A stretch of DNA of 64,000 nt from the NCBI RefSeq assembly GCF_030815485.1, contig NZ_JAUSWV010000002.1:744001-808000 (forward strand), in the 5' to 3' direction. Of this stretch, positions 35,269 through 44,475 are shown in pieces (position 1 is the stretch's first letter; each line of letters starts with the position of its first letter). A model generated the notes under the pieces. It was given only the letters and a program-made list of their open reading frames with translations. It did not search any database and was not told the DNA's origin. This stretch comes from Streptomyces rishiriensis (GTDB lineage Bacteria > Actinomycetota > Actinomycetes > Streptomycetales > Streptomycetaceae). A program made the translations under genes and the position numbers.

Positions 35269-35711
35269 GCGGGACGGTCGCGGGCGTCGAGGCCCGCCTG
35301 CCGATCCGCTCGGACCTGGACCTGGTGTGGGTGCGCCAGCATGTGCGCCGGGCCGCCGCCGCGCTCGGCTTCGGTCTGGTGGACCAGACCAAGCTGGTGA
35401 CCGCGGCCAGCGAACTGGCCCGCAACACCCTGGTGTACGGCGGCGGCGGCGAGATGGCGGCGGAACACGTCGGCGACGGGCGGGCCCAGGGGCTGCGCCT
35501 GACGTTCTCGGACCGGGGGCCGGGCATCGCCGACCTGGAGCAGGCCCTGAGCGACGGCTACACCTCCGGCGGCGGTCTGGGACTCGGCCTGGGCGGGGCG
35601 CGCCGTCTGGTGCACGACTTCTCCCTGGACAGCACCCCCGGCGTCGGCACCACGGTCACGGTGACCTCCTGGGCGGTCCGCCCGCCGCGGCAGCGTGAGG
35701 AGCCACGATGA
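35265..35711 (+). CDS. rsbT: RsbT-like serine/threonine kinase
   Basis: 148 residues with intact HATPase motifs: N-box VTAASELARNTLVYGGGG, G1 FSDRGPGIADLEQAL and G2 GGGLGLGLGGARRLVHDF. RsbT phosphorylates RsbS and RsbR, leaves the stressosome, and then activates an RsbU-type phosphatase. It overlaps both neighbours by 4 bases (GTGA before, ATGA after). The complete ATP site contrasts with several degenerate ATPase-fold proteins elsewhere in the window, marking it as the likely active switch kinase. Confidence 0.93.
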   Translation: MSGTVAGVEARLPIRSDLDLVWVRQHVRRAAAALGFGLVDQTKLVTAASELARNTLVYGGGGEMAAEHVGDGRAQGLRLTFSDRGPGIADLEQALSDGYTSGGGLGLGLGGARRLVHDFSLDSTPGVGTTVTVTSWAVRPPRQREEPR

Positions 35712-36805
35712 CCCAGGTGTGGGACGTCCCGGTGCACGACTCGACGCGGGTGCGTGACGCGCGGGTGGCCGCGGAGCAGGCGGCGGCGCTGGCGGGTCTG
35801 GACGGGTCGCGCACCGCCGACGCCGCCCTGGTGGCGACCGAGCTGGCGACCAACCTGCTCAAGCACGCGCGCGGCGGACAGCTCCTGGTGGAGGCGGTCG
35901 TCCCGCCGAGCGGACGGGCGGGAGGCCTGTTGGTGCAGGTCACGACGATCGACCACGGGCCGGGCATGTCCGACGTGCCCGCCGCCCTGGGCGACGGGTT
36001 CTCCACGGCGGGCTCCCTGGGCGCCGGCCTCGGCACCTGCCGACGGCTCGCCGACGACTTCGGCCTGCACAGCGTCCCGGGCCGCGGGACGGTCGCGCTG
36101 GCCCGGATCGGCGGCCCGGCCCGCACCCGCGGCCGCCGTGAGCAGTCCTCCGCCCGGGCCGGGGCCGGCGCTCCGGACGGCGCGTCCGCCCCGTTCGCCG
36201 CGCGGGTCGGTGGCGTCAACATCCCCTTCAGGGGCGCGGCGTGCTCCGGGGACGCCTGGACCTGCGTCCGGGAGGGCGACCGGCTGACCCTGATGCTGGC
36301 CGACGGGCTGGGCCACGGACCCGAGGCCGCCCGCGCCTCGACCACGGCCGTGCACGAAGTGCGGCGCTCGCCCCACCTGCCGCCGGCCGCGCTGCTGCGC
36401 CGGCTCGACGACGCGCTGCGCGGCACGAGGGGCGCCGCGGTCGCGGTGGCCCAGCTCGATCTGCGGACCGGACGGCTGCTGTTCGCCGGCGTCGGCAATG
36501 TGGGGGCGCGGCTGCGCGAGGGCGACTCCTGGCGCCATCTGCTGTCCCGGCCCGGCATAGTGGGCGCCCACCGGCCCACGACCCTGCCCGAGTCCGAGGC
36601 GGTCTGGGCCCCGGACCGCCTGCTCGTCCTGCACAGCGACGGGCTGCCCAGCCGCTGGGCGCCCCCGGCCGACCCCCGCCTGCTGTCCTGCGACCCCGCG
36701 GTCACCGCCGCCGTGACGGTCCGCGACGCCGGCAGTTCCGCCCGCCCGGTGCGTGACGACACCGCCGTGGCCGTCCTGTCCCCCACGCCGCCGGATGGCC
36801 CATGA
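35708..36805 (+). CDS. fusion of RsbT/W-like ATPase and RsbX-like PP2C phosphatase
   Basis: 365 residues. Residues about 1-140 are a full HATPase (VATELATNLLKHARGG, TTIDHGPGMSD, GSLGAGLGTCRRLADDF). After an Ala/Gly/Arg linker, residues about 165-360 are a small PP2C domain of RsbX type (ACSGDAWTC, LMLADGLGHGPEAARAS, LLVLHSDGLPS, VRDDTAVAVL) with all metal Asp residues. RsbX dephosphorylates RsbR/RsbS to reset the stressosome. Fusing it to a kinase fold places forward and reverse reactions in one polypeptide. It overlaps rsbT and the next phosphatase gene by 4 bases each. Confidence 0.9.
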   Translation: MTQVWDVPVHDSTRVRDARVAAEQAAALAGLDGSRTADAALVATELATNLLKHARGGQLLVEAVVPPSGRAGGLLVQVTTIDHGPGMSDVPAALGDGFSTAGSLGAGLGTCRRLADDFGLHSVPGRGTVALARIGGPARTRGRREQSSARAGAGAPDGASAPFAARVGGVNIPFRGAACSGDAWTCVREGDRLTLMLADGLGHGPEAARASTTAVHEVRRSPHLPPAALLRRLDDALRGTRGAAVAVAQLDLRTGRLLFAGVGNVGARLREGDSWRHLLSRPGIVGAHRPTTLPESEAVWAPDRLLVLHSDGLPSRWAPPADPRLLSCDPAVTAAVTVRDAGSSARPVRDDTAVAVLSPTPPDGP

Positions 36806-38499
36806 ACCACACCTGGCCGATCACCACCGTCAGCGACGCGGCACGCGCGCGGATCACCACCGCCCGGGTGGCCGCCGCGTACGGTGTACCGCCGCTGGAA
36901 CGCACCCGGCTGGCCGCCGGCCTCAGCGCGCGGCTGCGCCAGTGTCTGAACAAGGGCGGCCTGTGGTTCTGCGTCCTGACGGTCGCCGACGGCTCGCTGC
37001 GGGTCGAGGTCTCCCCCGCAGCCGCCGACGGCGAGCGCCCGTGGTCCGTCACGGCGCTCTGTCCGGAACCGGCCGCCGGCCCCGTCAGCGAAGCGGTGGC
37101 AGGGGACGCGACAGCGCTTCCGGAGGCCCTGCTCGGGGCCGACGAGGACACCGCCCTGGTGCTGGAGCGACTGGCCGAGCAGGAGGAGCTCGTCGCCTTC
37201 CACCGGGACGAGCTGCACCAGACCAACCAGGGAGTGCTGGCGCTGCACGCCGAGCTGGACGCCGCCGGACGGGCGCAGCGCGAGGCCTTCGCGGCCGAAC
37301 GCGCGGCGCGCCGGGAGGCGGAGGACGCCCGGCGCAGGCTGACGTTCCTCGCCGACGCCAGCGCGGCGCTGACGGCTTCCCTGAACCACGAGGAGATCGC
37401 CCGCCTGCTGCCCGAGTTGCTGGTGCCCGAGTACGCCCGCACGGCCGACGTCTGGCTCTTCGACGCCGAGGACGAGCGGGCGCCGTCCGTTCCGCGCCCG
37501 GCGGCCGCCGTGATCGCGGCCCGCACCGGCCGCCCGCAGTACGCGGCCGCGCGGCCCGGCGGTCTGCCCGGCGTGGACGACCAGCCGCCGTCGGCGCTGC
37601 ACCCCGGCCGGCCCCTGCTGTGCGTGCCGCTGCCGACCCGCAGCGCGCCGCTGGGCGTCGTGACGCTGACCCCGCCCGGCGAGCGCTGGAACCCGGACGA
37701 CGCCGTCATGCTCGTGGAGCTCACCCGGCGGGCCGGCGGCGCGCTGGACAACGCCCGCCGCTTCGAGCACAACCGGGACATCGCCGAGACCCTCCAGCGC
37801 GCCCTGCTGACCGATCTGCCGACCACCCCCGGCCTGCGGCTGGCGGCCCGTTACCTGCCGGCGACGTACGGGCTGAACATCGGCGGCGACTGGTACGACG
37901 CGTTCCGGCAGCCCGACGGCAGCCTGATCACCGTCATCGGCGACGTGACGGGGCACGGCCTGCACGCGGCGGTGATGATGAGCCAGCTGCGCACCGCGCT
38001 GCGCGCCTACGCCGTGGACGGCGGCAGCCCCGGCGAGCTGCTGACCCGGCTGCACACCTTCCTGCACCATCTGCAGCCCGACCTGTACGCGACCGCCGTG
38101 ATCGCCCGCTTCCAGCCGGACGAGCCGGTGCTGACATGGGCGGCGGCGGGTCATCCGCCGCCGGTGCTGCGCGACCCGGACGGGCGGGTGCGCACCCTGG
38201 ACGCCAAGCCGGGGGCCATGCTCGGCATCCCGCTGCACCAGGAGATCTCCGACCACACGGTGCCGCTGGAGCCGGGCTCCACCCTGGCGCTCTATACCGA
38301 CGGGCTGGTCGAGAGACGGGCCCAGGGCATAGACCCGGGCATCGAGCGGCTGTCGGCGGCGCTCGGCGCGTTCGGTGGCGAGGAGCTGGACGCGGACCTG
38401 GACGGCGCGGCGGAGCGCATCCTGGACCCGATGCTGAGCGACTCCGAGCGGGACGACGACGTCTGCCTGCTGCTGTGCCACATCGACGGTGGCATCTGA
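36802..38499 (+). CDS. RsbU-like PP2C phosphatase with coiled coil and GAF
   Basis: 565 residues. An N-terminal helical part (about 1-115) leads to a coiled coil (about 125-195, QEELVAFHRDELHQTNQG to AARREAEDARRRL), a GAF domain (about 196-330, DASAALTASLNHEEIARLL to GALDNARRFEHN) and a SpoIIE-type PP2C domain. Metal motifs are intact: IGGDWYDAFRQ, IGDVTGHGLHAA, LALYTDGLVERR and ERDDDVCLLL. It is the likely target of RsbT and would dephosphorylate a STAS antagonist such as the one at 31.6 kb. Last gene of the rsbR-S-T operon, ATGA-coupled to the fusion gene. Confidence 0.93.
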   Translation: MNHTWPITTVSDAARARITTARVAAAYGVPPLERTRLAAGLSARLRQCLNKGGLWFCVLTVADGSLRVEVSPAAADGERPWSVTALCPEPAAGPVSEAVAGDATALPEALLGADEDTALVLERLAEQEELVAFHRDELHQTNQGVLALHAELDAAGRAQREAFAAERAARREAEDARRRLTFLADASAALTASLNHEEIARLLPELLVPEYARTADVWLFDAEDERAPSVPRPAAAVIAARTGRPQYAAARPGGLPGVDDQPPSALHPGRPLLCVPLPTRSAPLGVVTLTPPGERWNPDDAVMLVELTRRAGGALDNARRFEHNRDIAETLQRALLTDLPTTPGLRLAARYLPATYGLNIGGDWYDAFRQPDGSLITVIGDVTGHGLHAAVMMSQLRTALRAYAVDGGSPGELLTRLHTFLHHLQPDLYATAVIARFQPDEPVLTWAAAGHPPPVLRDPDGRVRTLDAKPGAMLGIPLHQEISDHTVPLEPGSTLALYTDGLVERRAQGIDPGIERLSAALGAFGGEELDADLDGAAERILDPMLSDSERDDDVCLLLCHIDGGI

Positions 38500-38561
38500 C
38501 ACCGGCCGCCCCGCCGGCGGTCACGTCGCCGGTCGCCCCCGGCCCGGGTCCTGAGAAGCGG

Positions 38562-39059
38562 TCAGCGGTCCAGCGGCTCGCCGGGGCCCCGGTTCGACGT
38601 GTGCGCCTGATGGAATCCGGTGAGCCCGTGTTCCAGCGCGGTGCGCTCGGACGGGGTCATCGCCTCGAAGACGGACGCGAGGCGCCGTACGCGCCGCTCG
38701 GCGACGTCGGCGAGGAGGCGTTGTCCGTAGACGGTCACCACGAGCTGCACCTCGCGCCGGTCACTGGGCTGCACGGTCCGCTCCAGGAGCCCGGCGGCCT
38801 CGAGCCGGTCGCAGAGGCGGCTCGCGGTGGGCAGCCCGACGCCCAGGTGCTCGGCCAGGGCCGTCATATTGAGTTCCGGGCGGCTGAGCACCGTGCGCAG
38901 CGCCAGCAACTGCCGGGCGGGCAGCCGGGGTCTGGTCTCCTCAGCGGCCGTGATCCAGCAGGCCACCAGGCTCTCCACCGCTTCGGCGAGTTGCCCGGCC
39001 TGTGTCCGACGGCTCTCCCACCGGCCGTCGTCGGAGCCGTCCGCGCACCACACCGCCAC
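38562..39059 (-). CDS. MarR family transcriptional regulator
   Basis: 165 residues. LALRTVLSRPELNMTALAEHLG, GLPTASRLCDRLEAAGLLER and the wing PSDRREVQLVVTVYG define the winged helix; TAxxLCDRLEAxG is shared with the MarR protein at 32.2-32.6 kb, so the two are paralogues on either side of the phosphatase/stressosome block. It is convergent with the RsbU-like gene (62-base gap) and divergent from the NADH dehydrogenase gene. Several GTG codons cluster at the 5' end; 39059 is the outermost supported one. Target unknown. Confidence 0.87.
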   Translation of the reverse strand: MAVWCADGSDDGRWESRRTQAGQLAEAVESLVACWITAAEETRPRLPARQLLALRTVLSRPELNMTALAEHLGVGLPTASRLCDRLEAAGLLERTVQPSDRREVQLVVTVYGQRLLADVAERRVRRLASVFEAMTPSERTALEHGLTGFHQAHTSNRGPGEPLDR

Positions 39060-39112
39060 TATCCTCCGGCCTCCGCGATTGTCATGTACGTCGGCCTACC
39101 CGAAGGCAACGG

Positions 39113-39138
39113 GCGTACACAGGCCCTTCGGGGGGTAC
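39113..39138 (+). promoter_or_regulatory. consensus sigma-B promoter for the NADH dehydrogenase gene
   Basis: GCGT, 16 bases, GGGTAC: an exact match to the sigma-B consensus, about 158 bases before the start of the oxidoreductase gene and within the MarR/oxidoreductase divergent region. Confidence 0.62.
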
Positions 39139-39295
39139 GTCGGTGACCTCAGGAGAAACGTTCGTCTGCATGCCTCGCCCGGCTGGCGGAACCAGTCCGG
39201 GCGCGGTGGGATCGACGAGGTGCGAGACGCCCGCGGGCGGGGCACGCGCATGACGTCGGGCAGACCGCCTGGAGCCGCAGAAAGGGATGGACATC

Positions 39296-40663
39296 GTGAC
39301 ACGACCCAGGATCCTGGTGGTGGGCGCGGGCTTCGCGGGAGTGGAGTGCGTTCGACGGCTGGAACGCGCCCTCTCGGCCGCGGAGGCCGACGTCACTCTG
39401 GTGACGCCGTTCGCCTACCAGCTCTATCTGCCGCTACTGCCGCAGGTCGCCTCGGGGGTGCTGACGCCCCAGTCGATCGCCGTTTCGCTGCGCCGCAGCA
39501 AGAAGTACCGCACCCGGATCATTCCGGGCGGCGCCATCGGCGTGGACCTCAAGTCGAAGGTCTGCGTCATCCGGACCATCACCGACGAGATCGTCAACGA
39601 GCCCTACGACTACATCGTGCTCGCTCCCGGCAGCGTGACCCGCACCTTCGACATCCCGGGGCTGACCGAGCACGCCTTCGGGATGAAGACCCTCGCGGAG
39701 GCCGCGTACATCCGCGACCACGTCATCAGCCAGCTCGACCTCGCCGACGCCAGCCGCGACCCCGCCGAGCGGACCTCGCGGCTGCAGTTCGTGGTCGTCG
39801 GCGGCGGCTATGCCGGCACCGAGACCGCCGCCTGTCTGCAACTCCTCACCCACAACGCGGTCAAGCGTTATCCGAACCTGGACCCGAGCCTGATCAAGTG
39901 GCATCTGATCGACATCGCGCCGAAGCTGATGCCCGAGCTCGGCGACAAGCTCGGCCGCAGCGCGCAGGAGGTGCTGCGCAAGCGGGGCGTCGACATCTCG
40001 CTGGGCGTGTCCATCGCCAAGGCGGGCCCGGAGGAGGTCACCTTCACCGACGGACGGGTGATCCCGACCCGGACCCTGATCTGGACGGCGGGAGTGGTCG
40101 CCAGCCCGCTGATCGCGACCCTCGGCGCGGAGACGGTCCGCGGGCGGCTCGCCATCACCGCGGAGATGAACCTGCCCGGTGAGGACGGGGTGTTCGCGCT
40201 CGGGGACGCCGCCGCGGTACCCGACGAGGCCAAGGGCGAGGAGGGCGCTGTCTGCCCGCCCACGGCGCAGCACGCGATGCGGCAGGGCAAGGTCGTCGCC
40301 GACAACGTCATCGCGGCGCTGCGTGGCCGGCCGATGCGGCCGTACGTGCACAAGGACCTCGGTCTGGTCGTCGACCTCGGCGGCACCGACGCCGTCTCCA
40401 AGCCGCTCGGCATCGAGCTGCGGGGGCTGCCCGCGCAGGCGGTGGCCCGCGGCTACCACTGGTCGGCGCTGCGCACGGGGGTGGCCAAGGCACGGGTGCT
40501 GACCAACTGGACGCTCAACGCGGTCGCGGGCGACGATTTCGTGCGCACCGGCTTCCAGGCGCGCCGGGCGGCGAAGCTGAAGGACTTCGAGTACACGGAC
40601 AGCTATCTGACGCCCGAGCAGGTGCGGGCGCAGATCGAGGGGACCGGGTCGGAGAGCGCCTGA
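39296..40663 (+). CDS. type II NADH dehydrogenase-like FAD oxidoreductase
   Basis: About 455 residues. Two Rossmann motifs, ILVVGAGFAGVECVRRLE (FAD) and FVVVGGGYAGTETAACL (NADH), plus FALGDAAAVPDEA (FAD-binding Asp), are typical of NDH-2. The C-terminal WSALRTGVAKARVLTNWTLN followed by an amphipathic segment fits membrane attachment. It transfers electrons from NADH to quinone without pumping protons. The GTG at 39296 has AAAGGGATGG upstream; an ATG 9 bases earlier (MDIVTRP) is possible but has a weaker site. A sigma-B-type promoter upstream suggests stress induction. The FUSC-like gene follows after 29 bases. Confidence 0.88.
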   Translation: MTRPRILVVGAGFAGVECVRRLERALSAAEADVTLVTPFAYQLYLPLLPQVASGVLTPQSIAVSLRRSKKYRTRIIPGGAIGVDLKSKVCVIRTITDEIVNEPYDYIVLAPGSVTRTFDIPGLTEHAFGMKTLAEAAYIRDHVISQLDLADASRDPAERTSRLQFVVVGGGYAGTETAACLQLLTHNAVKRYPNLDPSLIKWHLIDIAPKLMPELGDKLGRSAQEVLRKRGVDISLGVSIAKAGPEEVTFTDGRVIPTRTLIWTAGVVASPLIATLGAETVRGRLAITAEMNLPGEDGVFALGDAAAVPDEAKGEEGAVCPPTAQHAMRQGKVVADNVIAALRGRPMRPYVHKDLGLVVDLGGTDAVSKPLGIELRGLPAQAVARGYHWSALRTGVAKARVLTNWTLNAVAGDDFVRTGFQARRAAKLKDFEYTDSYLTPEQVRAQIEGTGSESA

Positions 40664-40692
40664 TTTCCGGACGTGGGAGAGAGTACGGCGGC

Positions 40693-42943
40693 GTGAGGGC
40701 GGCGGCACGGTCGTTCGGGGCACGGTGGCGGGATCGGATCGCGGCGTCCGACCCCGGGCTGCTGCGTCTGGCGGCCGGGCTGCGCACGGTCGGTGCGATC
40801 GCCCTCACGCTGGCCGTGCTCTCGCTCATGGGGTCGGACGTCTCGCACCTGGTGGCGGGCGCCATCGCAGCGATGGTCGCCACGTTCGCGATCCGGGAGA
40901 AGCAGCGCGACCGGCAGGCCGTCACGCTCGCGCTGGGCCTGCCGGTGGCGTTCGCCTCGATGTCGCTGGCGGCGCTGCTCAGCTCCCGGACGGTGGCCGG
41001 TGACGTCTTCTTCGTGGCGTTGATCTTCTGCGCGGTCTACGGCCGCCGGTTCGGCGACCGGGGGACGGCGCTCGGACTGGTCGGCTTCCAGGTCTACTTC
41101 CTGTCCCTGTTCGTCGGGGTCACCGGATCGGCTCTCCCGGAGTACTGGGCGGTGCTGGCCGTCGCCTTCGTGTGCAGCGCGCTGGCGCGCTTCGTGCTGG
41201 TGCCACAGACGCCGACCGGTATCCTCCAGCGCCTGCGCGAGGCCTTCCGGGCGCGGCTCGCACAGTTGCTGGCCGCCCAGCTCGATCTTCTCGACGCGGG
41301 TCCGGACGACGTGGAGAAGGCGCTGGCCCATGTGCGCGAGGGCACCGCCCGGCTGCACGAGACGGCGATGATGATCCAGGGCCGGCTGGACGAGGGCACT
41401 CCGGACGAGGCGACCGCCCGGCTGGTCCAGCGCCGGATCGCCGACGCCGAGATCGCCGCCGAGCGGCTCGGGCTGCTCCTGCTGACCGCCCGCAGCGTCG
41501 AACGGGCCGACACGCTGACCCTGCACCTGCCGGGTGCGCCGCTGCCGGAGGGCGGTCATCTCCCGGTCCGGGACGAGGCTCTCGCCGCCCTGCGCCGTGA
41601 TCTGGGGGCGCTGCGGCTGCTGGTGCGGATTCCCGTCGCGGAGGGCGCGGCCACCGCTCACGTCCGCAACCGGCTGCTCGGCTACCGGGACGAGGAGAAC
41701 CTGCCCAAGGCGTCGCCCGCCGTCCAGGACGTCTTCCGGGGCGTCGGTGAGACGGCGCGCGCGGTGCTGGGGCTGCGGGTCGCGCTGGACGGCCCGCAGG
41801 ACGAGTCCGAGGACAGTCCCGAGACGGCGCGCTCGCGCGAGGAGCTGGACGCGGAGGACGCGGCGATCGGCGGGGGCGAAGGGGACGAGGACTCCGCCGC
41901 GGCCGGGAAGGAGACGGGACTGCGGCGGCCGACCACCCGGGCCGCCGTGCAGGTCGCGGTCGGGTCGTCGCTGGCCATCGTCGGCGGCGAGCTGCTCTCC
42001 TCGCACCGCTGGTACTGGGCGGTGCTGACCTGCTGGATCGTGTTCATCAACACCGCGTCCACCGGGGAGATCCTGGTCAAGGGCTCGCGGCGGCTGCTGG
42101 GCACCGTGCTCGGGGTGGTGGCCGGCATCCTGCTGGCGGGACTGGTGGGGCACCACACGTGGACGGCGTTCGCCGTGGTGCTGCTGTGTGTGTTCGCCAT
42201 GTTCTACACGGCGCCGCTGTCGTACACGCTGATGTCCTTCTTCGTGACGGCCGCGCTGGGCGTGCTGTACACGCTGCTGCACACCTACAGCATGTCGGTG
42301 CTGGTGCTGCGGGTGGAGGAGACCGCGCTGGGGGCGGCCTGCGGGATCTTCGCGGCGGCGCTGGTGCTGCCGGTGCACACGGACCGGCGTACGAACGAGC
42401 TGCTGGCGACCGTGCTGGACCGGCTGACCGACGTCACCGAGGCGGCTGTGGAGCAGCTGAGCGGCGGTCCCCCGGCCGAGCTGCTGGACCGGGCCCGTGA
42501 TCTGGACCAGGCACTGGCCGATCTGCGGGCTGCCACGCAGCCCCTGACGCACCCGGTCACGCCGTTGCGGACCCGGCGGGACACGGCCCGGTACGTCGTC
42601 GCGCTGCTCGAGACCTGTGCGTACCACGCGCGGGCCCTGGCGGCCACGGCGGAGCTGCTGCCGACACAGCGGTCGATCGTGGCGGACCCGGCGCTGCGCC
42701 GGGCCGGGCAGCGCATCCGGCACAACATCGGGGCGATCGCCGCGCGCGTGGCGGGCGGGCGGAGCACCGCCGAGGTGCTGACCGGGCCGAGCATCGCCTC
42801 GCTGCTGACGCCCGACGGGCCGGGAACGCCACGCTACGGCCGGGTGACCGACCCGCGTCCTGCGGCACTTGCAGCGCCTGGACGAAGCGGTGGTCGGCCT
42901 GGCCCGGCCGCTCGCGGTACCGGTGGCTCCGCCGCCGAAGTGA
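40693..42943 (+). CDS. FUSC family membrane protein with C-terminal frameshift
   Basis: Two hydrophobic blocks, residues about 27-140 and 425-555, each with several membrane segments, flank and precede long cytoplasmic helical regions; RTNELLATVLDRLTDV after the second block is FUSC/aromatic-acid-exporter-like. The zero frame leaves family-like sequence at about 42853 and runs on to 43203, antisense to the next gene. One base shifted, the sequence reads RVLRHLQRLDEAVVGLARPL and then AVPVAPPPK before a stop at 42941-42943, a natural end. One extra C in the run at 42852-42854 would explain this. It could be a real mutation or a sequencing error. It is downstream of the NADH dehydrogenase gene on the same strand. 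Confidence 0.83.
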
Positions 42944-42962
42944 CGACGGGTTCCGTCCACGG

Positions 42963-43394
42963 TCAGAAGTCCGTGGACATGTCACTCGCGGCGGCGATGC
43001 CCCGCAGCTCCTCGGTGTCCTGGTGCCGCTGGCGGATGCAGCCGGCGATCTCGGCGAGGCGGGTGGGGTCGGACGCGGTGCCCGCGTCGGTGACCACCCG
43101 GACCGGGCCGCTTCCGTCGACGTCTATCTCCACCAGCTGGTTGTCCAGCCGGCCGGTGACGGCGGTGGCGATGACCAGGGCGGCCTCGTCGCGGATCTCC
43201 TGAGGCAGTTGCTGGGTGTCCTGCGGGTCGAGGGCGAAGTCGAGACTCTCGGGTGGCTGTTCCTCGAGGGCGCGCAGCGCGGGTGCGACGACCTTCAGCA
43301 GCAGCTGGTAGTCCTCGCTGTCCATGCGGACGCGCAGAAGGTCGAGGTACATGTCCACGGGCCGTCCGTCGCGCGGGAACTCTGATTCGTTCAT
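42963..43394 (-). CDS. hypothetical cytoplasmic protein, conserved-looking
   Basis: 143 residues starting MNESEFPRDGRPVDMYLDLL; an ATG 21 bases upstream would add seven residues. The protein is acidic and mostly helical with an internal strand block (NQLVEIDVDGSGPVRVVTD) and ends in a His/Gln/Asp-rich helix. No family is recognised. It ends 19 bases from the true end of the FUSC gene, and the DUF1206 gene lies 28 bases upstream on the same strand, so they may form a unit. Codon bias supports it being real. Confidence 0.72.
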   Translation of the reverse strand: MNESEFPRDGRPVDMYLDLLRVRMDSEDYQLLLKVVAPALRALEEQPPESLDFALDPQDTQQLPQEIRDEAALVIATAVTGRLDNQLVEIDVDGSGPVRVVTDAGTASDPTRLAEIAGCIRQRHQDTEELRGIAAASDMSTDF

Positions 43395-43422
43395 CTGGTC
43401 CGTGTTCCCACGCATCCGGACG

Positions 43423-44259
43423 TCAGACCTTGCGCCAGCGGGCCATGGCGAACGAGAACAGTCCGAAGAGGACGAGTCCGGCCGCGACGCAGGCCAGGAG
43501 GCCCGGACCGACGGGCGTGCCGGCGAAGGAGCGCAGGGTGTCGTCGAGCCCCTTGGCCTCGTCCGGCTGGTACTCGACGGCGGCCCGTACGGCGAAGGCT
43601 CCCGCGGCGGCGAACACCACACCTCGGGCGGCGCCGCCGCCCACACCGGTGATGTCCACCAGCCGCCGCATGCGCGGGGACATCTCCCCCAGCCGGAGGT
43701 GCTTGCGGTAGGAACGCATGACGGCGCGGGCGCCGATCCACACGCCCGCGACGATGATCCCGGCGCCTCCCGCGCCGACTATCCACTGGCCCGCGGGCAG
43801 CTCGAGCGCCCGGGCGGTGACGTCCCGGGACTGTTCGTCGCCGGAACCGCCGCCGCTGCCGGAGCCGGCGGCGAAGGCCAGCACGGAGTAGGCGACGAAG
43901 GAGTAGAAGGCGCACCGCCCGAGGGCGAGCAGCCGCTTCTTGGCGCTGCACCCGTCGGCGCCGGCGCCGCCGAAGACGACCTCCGACAGCCGCCACAGCG
44001 CCATGCCGACGAGTCCGATGCCCAGTGCCCACAGCAGGACCGCGCCGAACGGCTTGTGGGAGATCTCCTCCAGAGCCCCCTGGCGGTCCGCCTGCTGCCT
44101 GCCGTCGCCGAAGGCGATCTGCAGCGCCAGCAGTCCGACCAGCAGATAGATCACGCCTCGCGCGGCGAGCCCCGCCTTGGCGGCGCCCTTCGTCACCGAG
44201 CCCCGTGCCGCCCGCTCCACCTCGATCCGGCCGTTACGCGCCAGAGCACTCGTGTCCAT
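43423..44259 (-). CDS. DUF1206 membrane protein
   Basis: 278 residues with six predicted membrane helices in three similar pairs (for example GLAARGVIYLLVGLLALQIA, FGAVLLWALGIGLVGMALWR, GLLACVAAGLVLFGLFSFAM). The repeated pattern ARGVIYLLVG / CAFYSFVAYSVLAF / ARGVVFAAAGAFAV is the DUF1206 three-fold repeat. The ATG at 44259 follows GGGAGG at 5-6 base spacing. Members are of unknown function and commonly carry an Arg-Gly at the start of each repeat, as here. Candidate stress-related membrane protein by neighbourhood only. Confidence 0.88.
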   Translation of the reverse strand: MDTSALARNGRIEVERAARGSVTKGAAKAGLAARGVIYLLVGLLALQIAFGDGRQQADRQGALEEISHKPFGAVLLWALGIGLVGMALWRLSEVVFGGAGADGCSAKKRLLALGRCAFYSFVAYSVLAFAAGSGSGGGSGDEQSRDVTARALELPAGQWIVGAGGAGIIVAGVWIGARAVMRSYRKHLRLGEMSPRMRRLVDITGVGGGAARGVVFAAAGAFAVRAAVEYQPDEAKGLDDTLRSFAGTPVGPGLLACVAAGLVLFGLFSFAMARWRKV

Positions 44260-44438
44260 GCAACCCTCCCCGAATCTCCCCGTTTCCTGCGGGTCCGGAT
44301 GCCCCGGGTCTCGCGGTACACACGCGTCCGGCGCCCCTGGGCCGCGTCGAGGGGCGGTGAGGCACCGCCGGTGCGCCACCGGCTCGCGGCCGCGCAGGGC
44401 CGGAGCGGCCCAACCACCGGCCCCCCGAAAACAGCGAC

Positions 44439-44470
44439 GGGGTGGACCCGGGATCCCTCCCGTCCACCCC
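44439..44470 (-). terminator. hairpin between the DUF5133 and DUF1206 genes
   Basis: GGGGTGGAC pairs perfectly with GTCCACCCC, with an inner GGGATCCC that can extend the stem. It starts 6 bases after the DUF5133 stop on the minus strand. Confidence 0.65.
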
Positions 44471-44475
44471 GCCCG

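Noticed and set aside
38514..38532. Hairpin CCGGCG-N7-CGCCGG between the RsbU-like and MarR genes as a terminator
   Set aside because: Only six base pairs in GC-rich DNA; such a stem is expected by chance.
42944..43203. C-terminal 87-codon extension of the FUSC protein
   Set aside because: It is antisense to the 42963-43394 gene and unlike any FUSC tail; better explained by a frameshift.
44281..44438. A gene or promoter in the gap between the DUF1206 and DUF5133 genes
   Set aside because: Frames here are short, Pro/Arg-rich and overlap the terminator; no start signals were seen.
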